Assembly: GCF_900101455.1 (NCBI RefSeq)
Contig: NZ_FMZJ01000015.1
Span: forward strand, 1 to 64,000
Length of the DNA stretch: 64,000 nt
DNA from: Sphingomonas sp. YR710
GTDB taxonomy: Bacteria > Pseudomonadota > Alphaproteobacteria > Sphingomonadales > Sphingomonadaceae
Direction of reading: 5' to 3'
The notes below the pieces were generated by a model. The model did no database searches. It was not told the DNA's origin and worked only from the letters and a program-made list of their open reading frames with translations. Positions 44,970 to 53,953 of this stretch are shown one piece after another. A program made the position numbers and the translations under genes. The number at the start of each line of letters is the position of its first letter. The stretch's first letter is position 1.

Positions 44970-45767
44970 ATGTCGCTTGTCCAAACCGAAGTTCGCGGAT
45001 CGATCGCGATCCTGACGCTGAGCCGGCCGGCGGCGATGAACGCACTCGGGCAGGAAGGGGACGGTGCGGAGATCGAGGCGGCGTGCGCGCGGCTGAACGG
45101 CGATCGCGCGATCCGTTGCGCGATCCTGACCGGCGAGGGCAAGGCTTTCTCGGCCGGCGGCGACGTCAAGGCGATGCAGGAGCGGACCGGCAATTTCGCC
45201 GGATCGGGCATCGATCTGCGCGACAATTATCGCACCAACATCCACCGCGGGCTGCGGGCCCTATATAACCTCGAAATCCCGCTGATCGCCGCGGTGAACG
45301 GCGCCGCGATCGGCCTCGGCTGCGACGTGGCGTGCGTGGCCGACGTGCGGATCGCATCGGATCGCGCGAAGTTCGGCGTGACCTTCCTCAAGCTCGGGCT
45401 CGTCCCGGGGGATGGCGGCACCTGGCTGCTGCCGCGCGTGATCGGGATGAGCCGGGCGGCCGAACTCTTCTACACCGGCGGCGTGATCGATGCCGCCACG
45501 GCCTGCGAATGGGGGCTGGTCAGCCGGGTCGTGCCGGGCGAGATGCTGATGGACGAGGCGATCGCGCTGGCCGAAGCGATGGCGGCTCAGCCGCCGCATT
45601 CGCTGCGGCTGACCAAGTCGATGCTGCGCCAGGGACAGACGATCACCTATGACACCGCGCTGGAACTCGCCGCCGCCACGCAGGCGCTGTCGCATCTGAC
45701 CGAGGATCACCGGGAGGGCGTGGACGCGCTGATCGAGAAACGGGCGCCGATATTTCAGGGGCGCTGA
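44970..45767 (+). CDS. Enoyl-CoA hydratase/isomerase family protein
   Basis: A 265-residue crotonase-fold protein. It shows the oxyanion-hole segments AFSAGGDVKAM and NGAAIGLGCDVACVADVRIAS, and a glutamate-free position in LGLVPGDGGTWLLPR where hydratases carry a catalytic Glu (here GDGG rather than E-x-G-G). The Asp may indicate an isomerase or other branch. It acts on acyl-CoA thioesters. It stands alone 75 bp after the SDR. Confidence 0.88.
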   Translation: MSLVQTEVRGSIAILTLSRPAAMNALGQEGDGAEIEAACARLNGDRAIRCAILTGEGKAFSAGGDVKAMQERTGNFAGSGIDLRDNYRTNIHRGLRALYNLEIPLIAAVNGAAIGLGCDVACVADVRIASDRAKFGVTFLKLGLVPGDGGTWLLPRVIGMSRAAELFYTGGVIDAATACEWGLVSRVVPGEMLMDEAIALAEAMAAQPPHSLRLTKSMLRQGQTITYDTALELAAATQALSHLTEDHREGVDALIEKRAPIFQGR

Positions 45768-46135
45768 GGCGAGCCTGCCCGGCCTTATTGCATCCCGCTC
45801 GTCGGGCCGGCCTGTATCGCCCCAGCGGCATTTGACGGTAAGCTTCGGTCATTCCGCGCCGCCCGCGACGCTGTCCGAGCGGAACGACTGCCATTTTTCG
45901 TGAGAGAATTCCGTAATGGCAGCTATTGGTATGCGATGAGGTTGTCGCGATCATCTATAGGACCGTAGGTTTTCCTTGAGCTCACTATAACTCGTTACGG
46001 TATAAACTCGTATTAAATAAAAATGCCACATTGATCAGGAATTGTGCGGAGGCGTACAATAAAATTTAATCTTTCGTGAACCGAGTCTGATTACGTAATT
46101 CTCCCGGGAAGACGAGGTTTGCGGGAGCGCTTGAG
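45768..46135. other. Intergenic region before the chemoreceptor gene
   Basis: CTGCCATT (45888-45895) and AATGGCAG (45915-45922) form an 8-bp inverted repeat that may end the crotonase transcript. From 45950 to 46090 the sequence is AT-rich and probably holds the chemoreceptor promoter, but no convincing -35/-10 pair is seen. There is no gene. Confidence 0.45.
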
Positions 46136-47656
46136 ATGTCGGATACGGGAATAAATCTGAACGAAGATCTGACATTTTTTGATCTTGAAGGCTCTCATCA
46201 CGAAGCCTTCGCGGACATCGCCAAAATCGTGGACCGTCATGCACCCGACGCATTGGATGCGTTTTACCGCAAAGTGGCCCAAACGCCGGCAGCCGCCAAC
46301 CATTTTGGCTCGCCCCAAATCATACAGCATGCGCGCGAGAAACAGCTCCGCCACTGGCAGTTGCTGTTCGCCAATCCGATCGATGATCGCTACCAGGATC
46401 GCGCCACCACCATCGGCAAGGTGCATGCGCGCATCGGGCTCGATACAAAGCTGTATTTCGGTGCCTATGCCCAGATACTGGGACATATGGTGCAGGCGAT
46501 GATGGCAGGATCTTCAATGGGCCGGATGCCTGGCGGAAAGCGGCTTACGCGTGCGCTATCAACCCTCGTCAAAACCGCGCTGCTTGACATGGATATCGCT
46601 GTCACGACGATTTTCCAGACGCGCGATGACGAACAGAAGATGGTGCTGGATAAAGTCGGCGAAGCATTGATCGCTGTAGCGGCAGGCGATCTGACCGTGC
46701 GGCTGACCGACCTCCCGAAGACCTATCAGCAGCTTGGCCTGGATTTTGAGAGGGCAGTTGCCGCGCTGGGCGCCGCTCTTGATGAAGTCACCGATACGGC
46801 AGGGAGCATCCGTACGGGCTCAAGCGAAATTTCAACGGCGGCGAACGAGCTGGCGCAGCGGACCGAACAGCAGGCCGGGGCGCTTCAGGAAGCCTCGAGC
46901 GCAATGCAGCAACTCACGAATTCGGTACGATCCACCGCCGACGGCGCCGCAGCCGTCAGCTCTACTGTCGACGAAACGCGCCGCGAGGCGACCACCGGCG
47001 GCCAGGTCGTCGGCGAAGCCGTGGCGGCAATGGAACTGATCGAAAAGGGCTCGCAGGAGATCGGCAATATTATCGGGATCATTGACGGGATCGCTTTTCA
47101 AACCAATCTTCTGGCCTTGAATGCCGGTGTCGAAGCCGCACGCGCAGGTGATGCCGGACGGGGATTCGCGGTCGTCGCCAATGAGGTCCGGGCGCTTGCC
47201 CAGCGCTCGGCCGATGCGGCGAAGGACATCAAGCAATTGATCGGCGACAGTTCGCGACAGGTCGAGTCCGGCGTTCGTCTCGTGGCGGAAACGGGCGACG
47301 TGCTGAACAGGATCGGGCAGCAAGTCACTGAAGTGGCCGAACGGATCCAAAAGATCGCCAGGACCACGCAAGAACAGGCAACGGGCATTCAGCAGGTCAA
47401 CACTGTGGTGGCTTCGATGGATGCCACGACCCAGCAAAATGCGGCCATGGTCGAGGAATCCTCGGCGGCGTCGCGCAGCCTGGTCAACGAAGCGGAGCAA
47501 TTGACCGACCTTGTCGACAAGTTTCGTACCGGGCGGCCACCGGAAGTGCGGTCCGCCGCGGTGCGTGTCGCGCGATCTCAGCCGCGCGCATCGTTTTCAA
47601 AAGGGCTATCCGCATTGAAACTCGTCAAGCCGGAAGATGAGTGGGAGAGCTTCTGA
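46136..47656 (+). CDS. Soluble globin-coupled aerotaxis transducer (HemAT-like chemoreceptor)
   Basis: A 506-residue chemoreceptor without membrane segments. The N-terminal ~165 residues are a sensor globin; His97 in KVHARIGLDTKLYFGAY is the expected proximal haem ligand. A short HAMP-like link (LIAVAAGDLTVRLTDLP) leads to the signalling domain with the conserved hairpin tip DGIAFQTNLLALNAGVEAAR. The protein ends EWESF, a WxxF tail like the NWETF tether that binds CheR/CheB. It should report oxygen or another gas to the Che pathway, although no che genes are nearby. Confidence 0.93.
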   Translation: MSDTGINLNEDLTFFDLEGSHHEAFADIAKIVDRHAPDALDAFYRKVAQTPAAANHFGSPQIIQHAREKQLRHWQLLFANPIDDRYQDRATTIGKVHARIGLDTKLYFGAYAQILGHMVQAMMAGSSMGRMPGGKRLTRALSTLVKTALLDMDIAVTTIFQTRDDEQKMVLDKVGEALIAVAAGDLTVRLTDLPKTYQQLGLDFERAVAALGAALDEVTDTAGSIRTGSSEISTAANELAQRTEQQAGALQEASSAMQQLTNSVRSTADGAAAVSSTVDETRREATTGGQVVGEAVAAMELIEKGSQEIGNIIGIIDGIAFQTNLLALNAGVEAARAGDAGRGFAVVANEVRALAQRSADAAKDIKQLIGDSSRQVESGVRLVAETGDVLNRIGQQVTEVAERIQKIARTTQEQATGIQQVNTVVASMDATTQQNAAMVEESSAASRSLVNEAEQLTDLVDKFRTGRPPEVRSAAVRVARSQPRASFSKGLSALKLVKPEDEWESF

Positions 47657-47737
47657 CCATCCTGACGCCAGAACCAGGCACCGCGCGAATCGTGACCCCA
47701 GTGATCGACGATTATCTGGAAACCCGATTCGCCGCCT

Positions 47738-48421
47738 CTAAACCTCGGCCCAGCGCCGCAGCAGATTGTGATAGACGCCCGTCAGCCGGATGATCGCCGG
47801 ATCGGCCTGTCCGCGATCGGCGGCGATCGTCTGGATTGCGCTGTCGAGGTCGAACAAGGTCGATCGCGCGCCATCGTCGCGGACCATGCTCTGGATCCAG
47901 AAGAACGAACAGAGACGCGCGCCCCGCGTCACCGGCTGGACGCGGTGCAGGCTGGAGGCGGGGTAGAGCAGCATGTCGCCGGCCGGCAGTTTCACCGCAT
48001 GCGTGCCGAGATGATCGTCGACCACGAGTTCGCCGCCATCATAATCGCCCGGATCGGTGAGGAAGAGGGTCGCCGAGAGATCGGATCGTATGCGGAAATC
48101 GCTGCCGCGCCGGATGCGGATCGCATTGTCGACATGGGTATCGAACGCCTCGCCCTCGCCATAAAGGTTGAACAAGGGCGGATAGACCTTGAGCGGCAAT
48201 GCGGCGGCAACGAACAGGGGCGAATGGCTGAGCGCATCGAGGATGAGGTTGCCGGCCTCGCGCGCGGCGGCGCCGTCCTCGGGCAATTGCCGGTTGCGCT
48301 TGGCGAGCGCCGACTGGTGCCCCGACGTTTCATTGCCGTCCGTCCAGTCGGCCGTGTCGATCAGCGCCCGGCAGCGCGCGAGGCTGCCCGGATCGAGCAC
48401 GCCGGGAACTGCAATCATCAT
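47738..48421 (-). CDS. piuC: PKHD-type Fe(II)/2-oxoglutarate hydroxylase (PiuC/YbiX-like)
   Basis: A 227-residue dioxygenase with the metal triad in DTHVDNAIR (HxD) and [12 protein letters not shown] (His, then the 2-oxoglutarate-binding Arg). PiuC-like genes sit beside TonB-dependent siderophore receptors in many proteobacteria, as here. The substrate is not known. Seven bases separate it from the upstream tonB gene, so the two are co-transcribed. ATG codons at 48421 and 48418 are both possible starts. Confidence 0.9.
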   Translation of the reverse strand: MMIAVPGVLDPGSLARCRALIDTADWTDGNETSGHQSALAKRNRQLPEDGAAAREAGNLILDALSHSPLFVAAALPLKVYPPLFNLYGEGEAFDTHVDNAIRIRRGSDFRIRSDLSATLFLTDPGDYDGGELVVDDHLGTHAVKLPAGDMLLYPASSLHRVQPVTRGARLCSFFWIQSMVRDDGARSTLFDLDSAIQTIAADRGQADPAIIRLTGVYHNLLRRWAEV

Positions 48422-48428
48422 GGGGGGA

Positions 48429-49163
48429 TCAGGCGTTCAGGGTGAAGGGAATCGGCATGTCGCCCGATACGGCCACGGCCTGGCCACCCCGCATCATCGG
48501 GCGCCAGCGCCAGCCCCTGACAGCGCGCAACGCGGCATTGTCGAGCCGTTCGAAGCCGCTGCTGCGGGCGATCGCAATATCGGTGACGCTGCCGTCAGGG
48601 CCGACGGTGAGGTGGAGCAGGACGGTGCCTTGTTCCTTCTTGCGCAGCGATTCGATCGGATATTTGGGCGGGTTGCCCGAAATGCGATTCTCGTCGAGGT
48701 CGACGGCCCGGGGCGGGGCGGGCGCCGCCGCGACCGGGGCGGCGATCACCACGGCTTTGGGGGCAGGGACGGGTGTGGTCACCACCGTCGCCGGCGGCGG
48801 TGCGGAAAGGGCGACGATCGGCGCCGGCGTGACGATCGTCGGCTCAACCCGGGTTGTGGCCCGGGTTTCGGGTTTCGGCGCGGCGACGGCCGGCACCGGC
48901 GGTTCGGCCATCAGGTTGACGACCAGCAATTGCGGTTTGGGCCGGGCGATGCTGATGACGTCGAACTTGATCAGCGCGATCAGCGCGACGACGTGGAAGA
49001 TGGCGATAGCGGCAATGACCGCCCAGTTCGGGCGTGAACGCTCGCCATAGCCCGATCGTTCGGGCCCGGTCGGGGCTTTCGGGGCCAAAGGCGACGCCGG
49101 CCATTCGACGAAGCGGATCGCTTCGCCCTGGCCCACCATTGATCCGCCCTCATATGCGTACAT
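48429..49163 (-). CDS. tonB: TonB-family energy transducer
   Basis: A 244-residue periplasm-spanning protein. One N-terminal membrane anchor ([19 protein letters not shown], residues ~47-65) is followed by a proline- and alanine-rich linker and a C-terminal TonB domain ([20 protein letters not shown], with [12 protein letters not shown]). It passes proton-motive energy to outer-membrane receptors. ExbB/ExbD are not in the window. A candidate iron-responsive operator lies 57 bp upstream. An in-frame ATG at 49139 is an alternative start. Confidence 0.92.
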   Translation of the reverse strand: MYAYEGGSMVGQGEAIRFVEWPASPLAPKAPTGPERSGYGERSRPNWAVIAAIAIFHVVALIALIKFDVISIARPKPQLLVVNLMAEPPVPAVAAPKPETRATTRVEPTIVTPAPIVALSAPPPATVVTTPVPAPKAVVIAAPVAAAPAPPRAVDLDENRISGNPPKYPIESLRKKEQGTVLLHLTVGPDGSVTDIAIARSSGFERLDNAALRAVRGWRWRPMMRGGQAVAVSGDMPIPFTLNA

Positions 49164-49220
49164 TGTTTAATCGCCCCGCTCAGGCATTGTTCATGCGAGT
49201 GATTCGCTACTCCAGTTTGT

Positions 49221-49239
49221 ATTGCAAATCAATCGCAAT
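49221..49239 (-). promoter_or_regulatory. Candidate Fur-type operator upstream of tonB
   Basis: ATTGCAAATCAATCGCAAT has inverted outer arms (ATTGC/GCAAT) and resembles the TGCAAAT-containing iron boxes of alphaproteobacteria. A site matching at 15 of 19 positions lies at the same distance upstream of the siderophore receptor gene. Confidence 0.6.
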
Positions 49240-49290
49240 AGCGAATGGGGTGGAATGATCGGGTGAATGGGAGGGACTCCTCCCCATCTC

Positions 49291-49382
49291 GTCATCCCCG
49301 CGAAAGCGGGGACCCATGGACGGCGGCACCTACGGATTTCGGCGTGCCTTTACCGTGGGTTCCCGCTTTCGCGGGAATGACG
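49291..49382. repeat. Paired-palindrome intergenic repeat, family A, copy 3
   Basis: The left arm GTCATCCCCGCGAAAGCGGG is mirrored by a right arm ending GCTTTCGCGGGAATGACGG. It lies in the gap between the tonB promoter and the Sel1 gene and may separate them into two transcripts. The rest of that gap shows no gene. Confidence 0.87.
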
Positions 49383-49539
49383 GTTGGGGGTAGGGCACCG
49401 CATATTATGCAACAGACCGCATAATTTCTTGTCTTAGCGCCCATCGGCTTTCGCCGGGACGAACCTTTTTAGGTGCAAGCCTCTGTAAAAGAGTAATCGC
49501 CTTGTCCAACCGATCGCAGCGTTGCGGGAGACGATCTGG

Positions 49540-50280
49540 CTAATCACGCACGAGAATGGCTGCCGCGTCGCGCATCGCGGCGATCGGCGATCGGGCGAGC
49601 AGATCGCGGGCCTTGCCGAGAAAGGCGTCGGTCGCGGTTTCGGGGACGCGGCGCAGCCAGGCGACCGCCTCGTCGATCCGGCCGCGATCGGCCAGCAGCC
49701 GGGCATGATTGAACTGGCCACGAAAATCGCCGCCGATAGCCGCCTTTTCATACCAGGAGGCCGCGCTGTCGAGATCGTATTCGACCACCCAGCCATCCTC
49801 GTAAAAGCTGCCGATGAAGTTCATCGCCTTGGCGTTGCCCATGGCCGCCGCCTTGCGGAACAAAGCGAGCGCGGCGGGCCGATCCTCTGCCACGCCTTCG
49901 CCGAGCGTCATCAGCGTCGCCAGATTGTACATCGCCCAATCGAGCCCGCGATCGGCCGCCGCCTTATACCACTCGGCGGCGCGGGCCTTGTCGACGCCCA
50001 CGCCCCAGCCGAGATCGTAGCAGCGCCCGACCATGTTGATCGCCATCACATGCTGCTGCTGCGCGGCTTTGGCGAACCAGCCCAAAGCCGCCTGCGGATC
50101 GGCGGCAATTCCGCTGCCGTCGAGCAGCATCTGGCCGTAAATCGCCTGCGCCTCGGCTATGCCGGCTTGTGCTGCCACCAGCACGAACGACGCGCGCTCT
50201 GCCGGCGGGCCGGCGAGGTGGCGGGCGACGGTGTCGGCGTCCATCGCCGATATCGCTTCGATCGTGAGCGGTTCCATCAT
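49540..50280 (-). CDS. Sel1-repeat (TPR-like) protein of the iron-uptake cluster
   Basis: A 246-residue soluble protein built of Sel1-type helical repeats, for example AQAIYGQMLLDGSGIAADPQ, DLGWGVGVDKARAAEWYKAA and LMTLGEGVAEDRPAALALFRKAA. Such repeats mediate protein-protein contact. In other proteobacteria a similar gene sits with piuA and piuC, as here, so a helper role in siderophore-receptor function is likely but unproven. Confidence 0.88.
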   Translation of the reverse strand: MMEPLTIEAISAMDADTVARHLAGPPAERASFVLVAAQAGIAEAQAIYGQMLLDGSGIAADPQAALGWFAKAAQQQHVMAINMVGRCYDLGWGVGVDKARAAEWYKAAADRGLDWAMYNLATLMTLGEGVAEDRPAALALFRKAAAMGNAKAMNFIGSFYEDGWVVEYDLDSAASWYEKAAIGGDFRGQFNHARLLADRGRIDEAVAWLRRVPETATDAFLGKARDLLARSPIAAMRDAAAILVRD

Positions 50281-50344
50281 TCGACCCTATAGAGAATAGC
50301 CCCGTCAAAAGGCATTTGGTTCTGCGGTATCATCCGAACATTCC

Positions 50345-50506
50345 GATCCTCCCCCGCCAGGGGGAGGTGTCAGCCGCAGGCTGACGGAGGGGGCGGACAA
50401 CAACGCGCGCCGACAAGGGGCGGGACTGGTGAGCGTCAAGCAGCAGTTGATCGTCGTCCGCCCCCTCCGTCGCCTTCGGCGCCACCTCCCCCTGGCGGGG
50501 GAGGAC
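50345..50506. repeat. Paired-palindrome intergenic repeat, family E, copy 2
   Basis: The left arm GATCCTCCCCCGCCAGGGGG and the right arm CCCCCTGGCGGGGGAGGAC mirror each other, with inner pairs GGAGGGGGCGGAC and GTCCGCCCCCTCC. It lies between the receptor and the Sel1 gene. Confidence 0.87.
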
Positions 50507-50524
50507 AGAAAAGATGTTCGTCCT

Positions 50525-53059
50525 TCAATAACGGAAGTTCACCGTCGCGAAGGCGGAGCGGCTGGCCGCGAGGGTGGCATAATGGCTGGTGTAGGCCTGG
50601 CTGAAATAGGTCTTGTTCGTCAGGTTCTGCACGTTGACCGAAACATCCACATGATCGTTGATCTTGTAGCCGGCACGGGCATCGAAGCGCCAATAGCCGG
50701 GGATCGACCGCGCGATCGTCTTGGTGGCGGGGGTCACGGTGATGACGCCGGCCGTCGTCTGCGTCGCCGTCCGGTTGTCACCATAGCCGCCATAGACCCG
50801 GCTGACATAGAAGGCGCCGCCGCCGATCGAAAAGGCCGATGTGACCTTATAGTCGGTCCAGATCGTGAAATTATGCTTCGCCGTCTGCGGGAACCGGCGG
50901 CCGGTGTTGACCGACGGCACCGCAACCGTCGTCGCGGCAGCCGCGCCGTTTGCCGCGACTGTCAGCGCGGTGAAACCGCCGTCGGTGATCCTGGCATCGA
51001 GATAGGAGTAGCCGCCGAAGACGTTCCATTTGTCGGTGATGTTGCCGTTGAACCCCAGTTCGATACCGCGCACCCGCTTCGCGCCGATGAACTGGACGGT
51101 GCCGTCCGAGGCAATCGCGCGGCTGTTCTGGCTTTTGGTCTGGAAAATGGCGGCGTTGATCGACAGCGCGCCATCGAGCAGTTCGGCCTTGCCGCCGATC
51201 TCCATCGATTTGGTCTTTTCGACCTTGAGCGCATCATTGGCCGCGGCCTGCAGCGCGGCGACGGCGCTCGCATAGGTCGCCGCCGTGGTGGTGGTGGGCA
51301 GGGTGCCGAGGCTGTTCTGCTCCTGGCCTTCGCCGATCAGGCTGTTCGGCGGGATCGCGGCAGTGGCGTAGGAGGCATAAAAGCTCGTGTTCGGCGTCGG
51401 CTTGAAGACCGCGCCCGCCTGCCAGTTGAAAATGCCGTCGTCGCGGCGGACGATCGGCCGGTCGATCAGGAAGAACGGCAATGTCACCTTGGATTTGAAA
51501 TCGTCATAACGCGCGCCGAGGTTGAGGATCAATTTGTCGGTGAGCGTGATCGAATCGAACGCATAGACCGACTTGGTATTGGCGTTGTTGATCGTATGGG
51601 TCGGCGACGCGCCCTTGGTGATCGCGGTCAATGTGCCCGCCGCGGTGTCGTTGGTGTAATTCTGCCAGGCGTCGTTCGGGTTCGGCGTGAACAGGCTCGT
51701 GCAATAGAAGCGGGCGATGGCCAGCGCCGAGCAGCGCGGGCTGATCGTCGAGCCGGTCGCCAATACATAAGCGCCGCGATCGGATTTTTCCCAGGAGAGT
51801 TCGCCGCCCACGGAGAAGCTGTGCTTGATCGATCCGGTTTCGAACGTGCCGTACAGATCGGTCTGGTTGATGATGCTGTCGGTATAGCCGAAGCGGGTAT
51901 TGGCGCGCCGCCAGACCTGGCCGCCGGGCTGGCCGGTGAGATTGGCCGGATTGCCATAGACATTGCCTGTCGAATCGTCGGGCAGCAGGAAGATATATTC
52001 CTGATAGGTGTGGCTGTAGCGCGATGTGTTGCGCAGCTTCACCGTGCCGAAATCATGTTCGATCCGCATCGTCGCCTGATCGGTGTTGCTGTGGCGGAAA
52101 TCGCGATCCTTGAGGCCGTAGAAGGTGTCGCGGCCGACATAACCGGTGGTGCCGCTGGCGGTCGTCACCTTGCCGAGCGCGGGCTGCGACAATGTATAGC
52201 CATTGGGTGCGTTGCAGACCGTCGTCGAGCAGGCGTAGAGATAGGGTATGCCACTGTCGGGCAGCTCGTTCGTGTGCAGATGATAATAAGCCAGCGTCAG
52301 CCTGGTCTTGCTGTTCATGCCGATCGTCACCGACGGCGCGATCCCCCAGCGCTTCTGGAAGATGGCATCGCGCCCTGCGATATCCTGATCATGCCACGCA
52401 CCGTTCACGCGGAAGGCGATGCTGTCGCTTAGCCGATAGTTCACATCGCCGGTCAGACGCTTGTAATCGGCGGTGCCATAGCTGCCTGATCCGGCGATGA
52501 ACGTCTCGCGCTCCGGCAGCTTGGAGATGACATTCAGCGAACCGCCGGCGCTGCCGCGCCCGCCCAAGGTCGAATCGGAACCGCGCACGATCTGGATCTG
52601 CTCGACGGCGAATACCTCACGGGTCTGTGCGCCGATGTCGCGGACGCCGTCGAGATAGGTCGAACCCTGGCTGTCGAACCCGCGAATGAAGGGCCGATCG
52701 CCGATCGGGTTGCCGCCCTCGGCCGCGCCGAAGGTGATGCCGGGCACGGTCCGCAGCGCATCGACCAAAGTGGCCGAGCCGGTATCCTTGATGATCTGCT
52801 TGTCGACGACGACGATCGATCGCGGCGTATCGAGCAAGGGCGCGACCGCCTTGGGGGATTCGATGCGCTCGGCTTTATATCCTTCATCGGTGATGGCGGT
52901 TCCGGTGACGGTGACGCCCTTGAACGTCTTGGGGGCGTCGGCCGACGCAGCTTCGTTGCTCTGCGCGGCGGCCGGCGCCGAGGCGATGAAGCCAACGCAG
53001 CCGAGTGCCAGAAAGGCGGGGTGCGTTCGGGTGGCGATCCTGGGATCGGGCTGTGGCAT
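50525..53059 (-). CDS. TonB-dependent siderophore receptor (PiuA/FhuA-like)
   Basis: An 844-residue outer-membrane receptor for ferric siderophores. A signal peptide (LALGCVGFIASAPAAAQ) precedes the TonB box (GVTVTG) and the plug (DTPRSIVVVDKQIIKDTGSATLVDALRTVPG and PFIRGFDSQGSTYLDGVRD), typical of the siderophore class. The 22-strand barrel ends with an aromatic-terminated strand (AFATVNFRY). It heads the iron-uptake cluster with the Sel1 gene, tonB and piuC, and has a candidate iron box 60 bp upstream. Confidence 0.95.
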   Translation of the reverse strand: MPQPDPRIATRTHPAFLALGCVGFIASAPAAAQSNEAASADAPKTFKGVTVTGTAITDEGYKAERIESPKAVAPLLDTPRSIVVVDKQIIKDTGSATLVDALRTVPGITFGAAEGGNPIGDRPFIRGFDSQGSTYLDGVRDIGAQTREVFAVEQIQIVRGSDSTLGGRGSAGGSLNVISKLPERETFIAGSGSYGTADYKRLTGDVNYRLSDSIAFRVNGAWHDQDIAGRDAIFQKRWGIAPSVTIGMNSKTRLTLAYYHLHTNELPDSGIPYLYACSTTVCNAPNGYTLSQPALGKVTTASGTTGYVGRDTFYGLKDRDFRHSNTDQATMRIEHDFGTVKLRNTSRYSHTYQEYIFLLPDDSTGNVYGNPANLTGQPGGQVWRRANTRFGYTDSIINQTDLYGTFETGSIKHSFSVGGELSWEKSDRGAYVLATGSTISPRCSALAIARFYCTSLFTPNPNDAWQNYTNDTAAGTLTAITKGASPTHTINNANTKSVYAFDSITLTDKLILNLGARYDDFKSKVTLPFFLIDRPIVRRDDGIFNWQAGAVFKPTPNTSFYASYATAAIPPNSLIGEGQEQNSLGTLPTTTTAATYASAVAALQAAANDALKVEKTKSMEIGGKAELLDGALSINAAIFQTKSQNSRAIASDGTVQFIGAKRVRGIELGFNGNITDKWNVFGGYSYLDARITDGGFTALTVAANGAAAATTVAVPSVNTGRRFPQTAKHNFTIWTDYKVTSAFSIGGGAFYVSRVYGGYGDNRTATQTTAGVITVTPATKTIARSIPGYWRFDARAGYKINDHVDVSVNVQNLTNKTYFSQAYTSHYATLAASRSAFATVNFRY

Positions 53060-53119
53060 GGATTTTTCCCCTCTTTAGTCAGGATATGGAAGGCGCTGCG
53101 ATCTTTGACGTGTGACGCT

Positions 53120-53138
53120 ATTGATAATCAGTCGCAAG
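53120..53138 (-). promoter_or_regulatory. Candidate Fur-type operator upstream of the siderophore receptor
   Basis: ATTGATAATCAGTCGCAAG matches the site upstream of tonB (49221-49239) at 15 of 19 positions, in the same orientation and at nearly the same distance (60 versus 57 bp) from the start codon. The core TTGATAATCA resembles classical iron boxes. Confidence 0.62.
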
Positions 53139-53293
53139 ATAGTCAACGATTTTTGCATGTGCGTCGCATTTAGTTGTGGGGATATCTCCAAAACGGCTCA
53201 AAAATGAATCCTGGGCCGTTGCAACCGGGCGCCGATCATCGCCGTAGCTGTGGGCGCATCCCCCGAAGGCGATGTGAGGAAGAGGAAATTCAG

Positions 53294-53842
53294 ATGATCA
53301 AGACCATGTTCCGCTCGGCGCTTGCCGCCACCGCACTCTCGCTGGTGGCGCCCGCTGCCTTTGCCAATCCGATGGTTGGCGGCGCGGCCATGTATCCGAC
53401 GAAGACCATCGTCGATAATGCCGTCAATTCAAAGGATCATACGACCCTGGTTGCCGCGGTGAGAGCCGCCGACCTCGTCGGCACGCTGTCGAGCCCCGGG
53501 CCGTTCACCGTTTTCGCGCCCACCAATGCCGCATTCGCGAAGCTGCCGGCCGGCACGGTCGAAACGCTCGTCAAGCCGGAAAACAGGGGCACGCTGACGA
53601 CGATTCTGACCTACCATGTGGTTGCCGGCACGATGACGTCGCAGTCGATCGCTGCCGCGATCAAGGCGGGCGGCGGCAAGGCTGAACTCACCACCGTGCA
53701 GGGTGAAAAGCTCACCGCCTGGATGAAGGGCGACAAGTTGGTGCTCACCGATGCCAAGGGCGGCAATTCGATGGTGACGATCGCCGACGTGATGCAATCG
53801 AACGGCGTGATCCACGTCGTCGATACTGTCCTGATGCCGTAA
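53294..53842 (+). CDS. Exported fasciclin-domain protein
   Basis: A 182-residue protein with a signal peptide (TMFRSALAATALSLVAPAAFA) and one fasciclin (FAS1) domain. The two conserved blocks are GPFTVFAPTNAAFAKLP (residues ~75-91) and NGVIHVVDTVLMP at the C-terminus, with the YH pair in TYHVVAGTM. Such proteins are thought to aid adhesion or matrix contacts. GAGGAA precedes the ATG at 53294; further upstream codons are not conserved. Confidence 0.92.
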   Translation: MIKTMFRSALAATALSLVAPAAFANPMVGGAAMYPTKTIVDNAVNSKDHTTLVAAVRAADLVGTLSSPGPFTVFAPTNAAFAKLPAGTVETLVKPENRGTLTTILTYHVVAGTMTSQSIAAAIKAGGGKAELTTVQGEKLTAWMKGDKLVLTDAKGGNSMVTIADVMQSNGVIHVVDTVLMP

Positions 53843-53953
53843 TCTGCGAACATCGGCCGGGCGATGCACCGGCCGATGACCAGTAGCTTCGCGTTTCATC
53901 CGCCAGCCGAACGCAGGCGGGCCTGACGGATGGTTGGGGGAGCGGGGCTGTTC

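Noticed and set aside
45960-46030. A sigma-70 promoter (TTGAGC and TATAAA) before the chemoreceptor gene
   Set aside because: The spacing is 19 bp and several other AT-rich hexamers fit equally well, so no single pair is supported.
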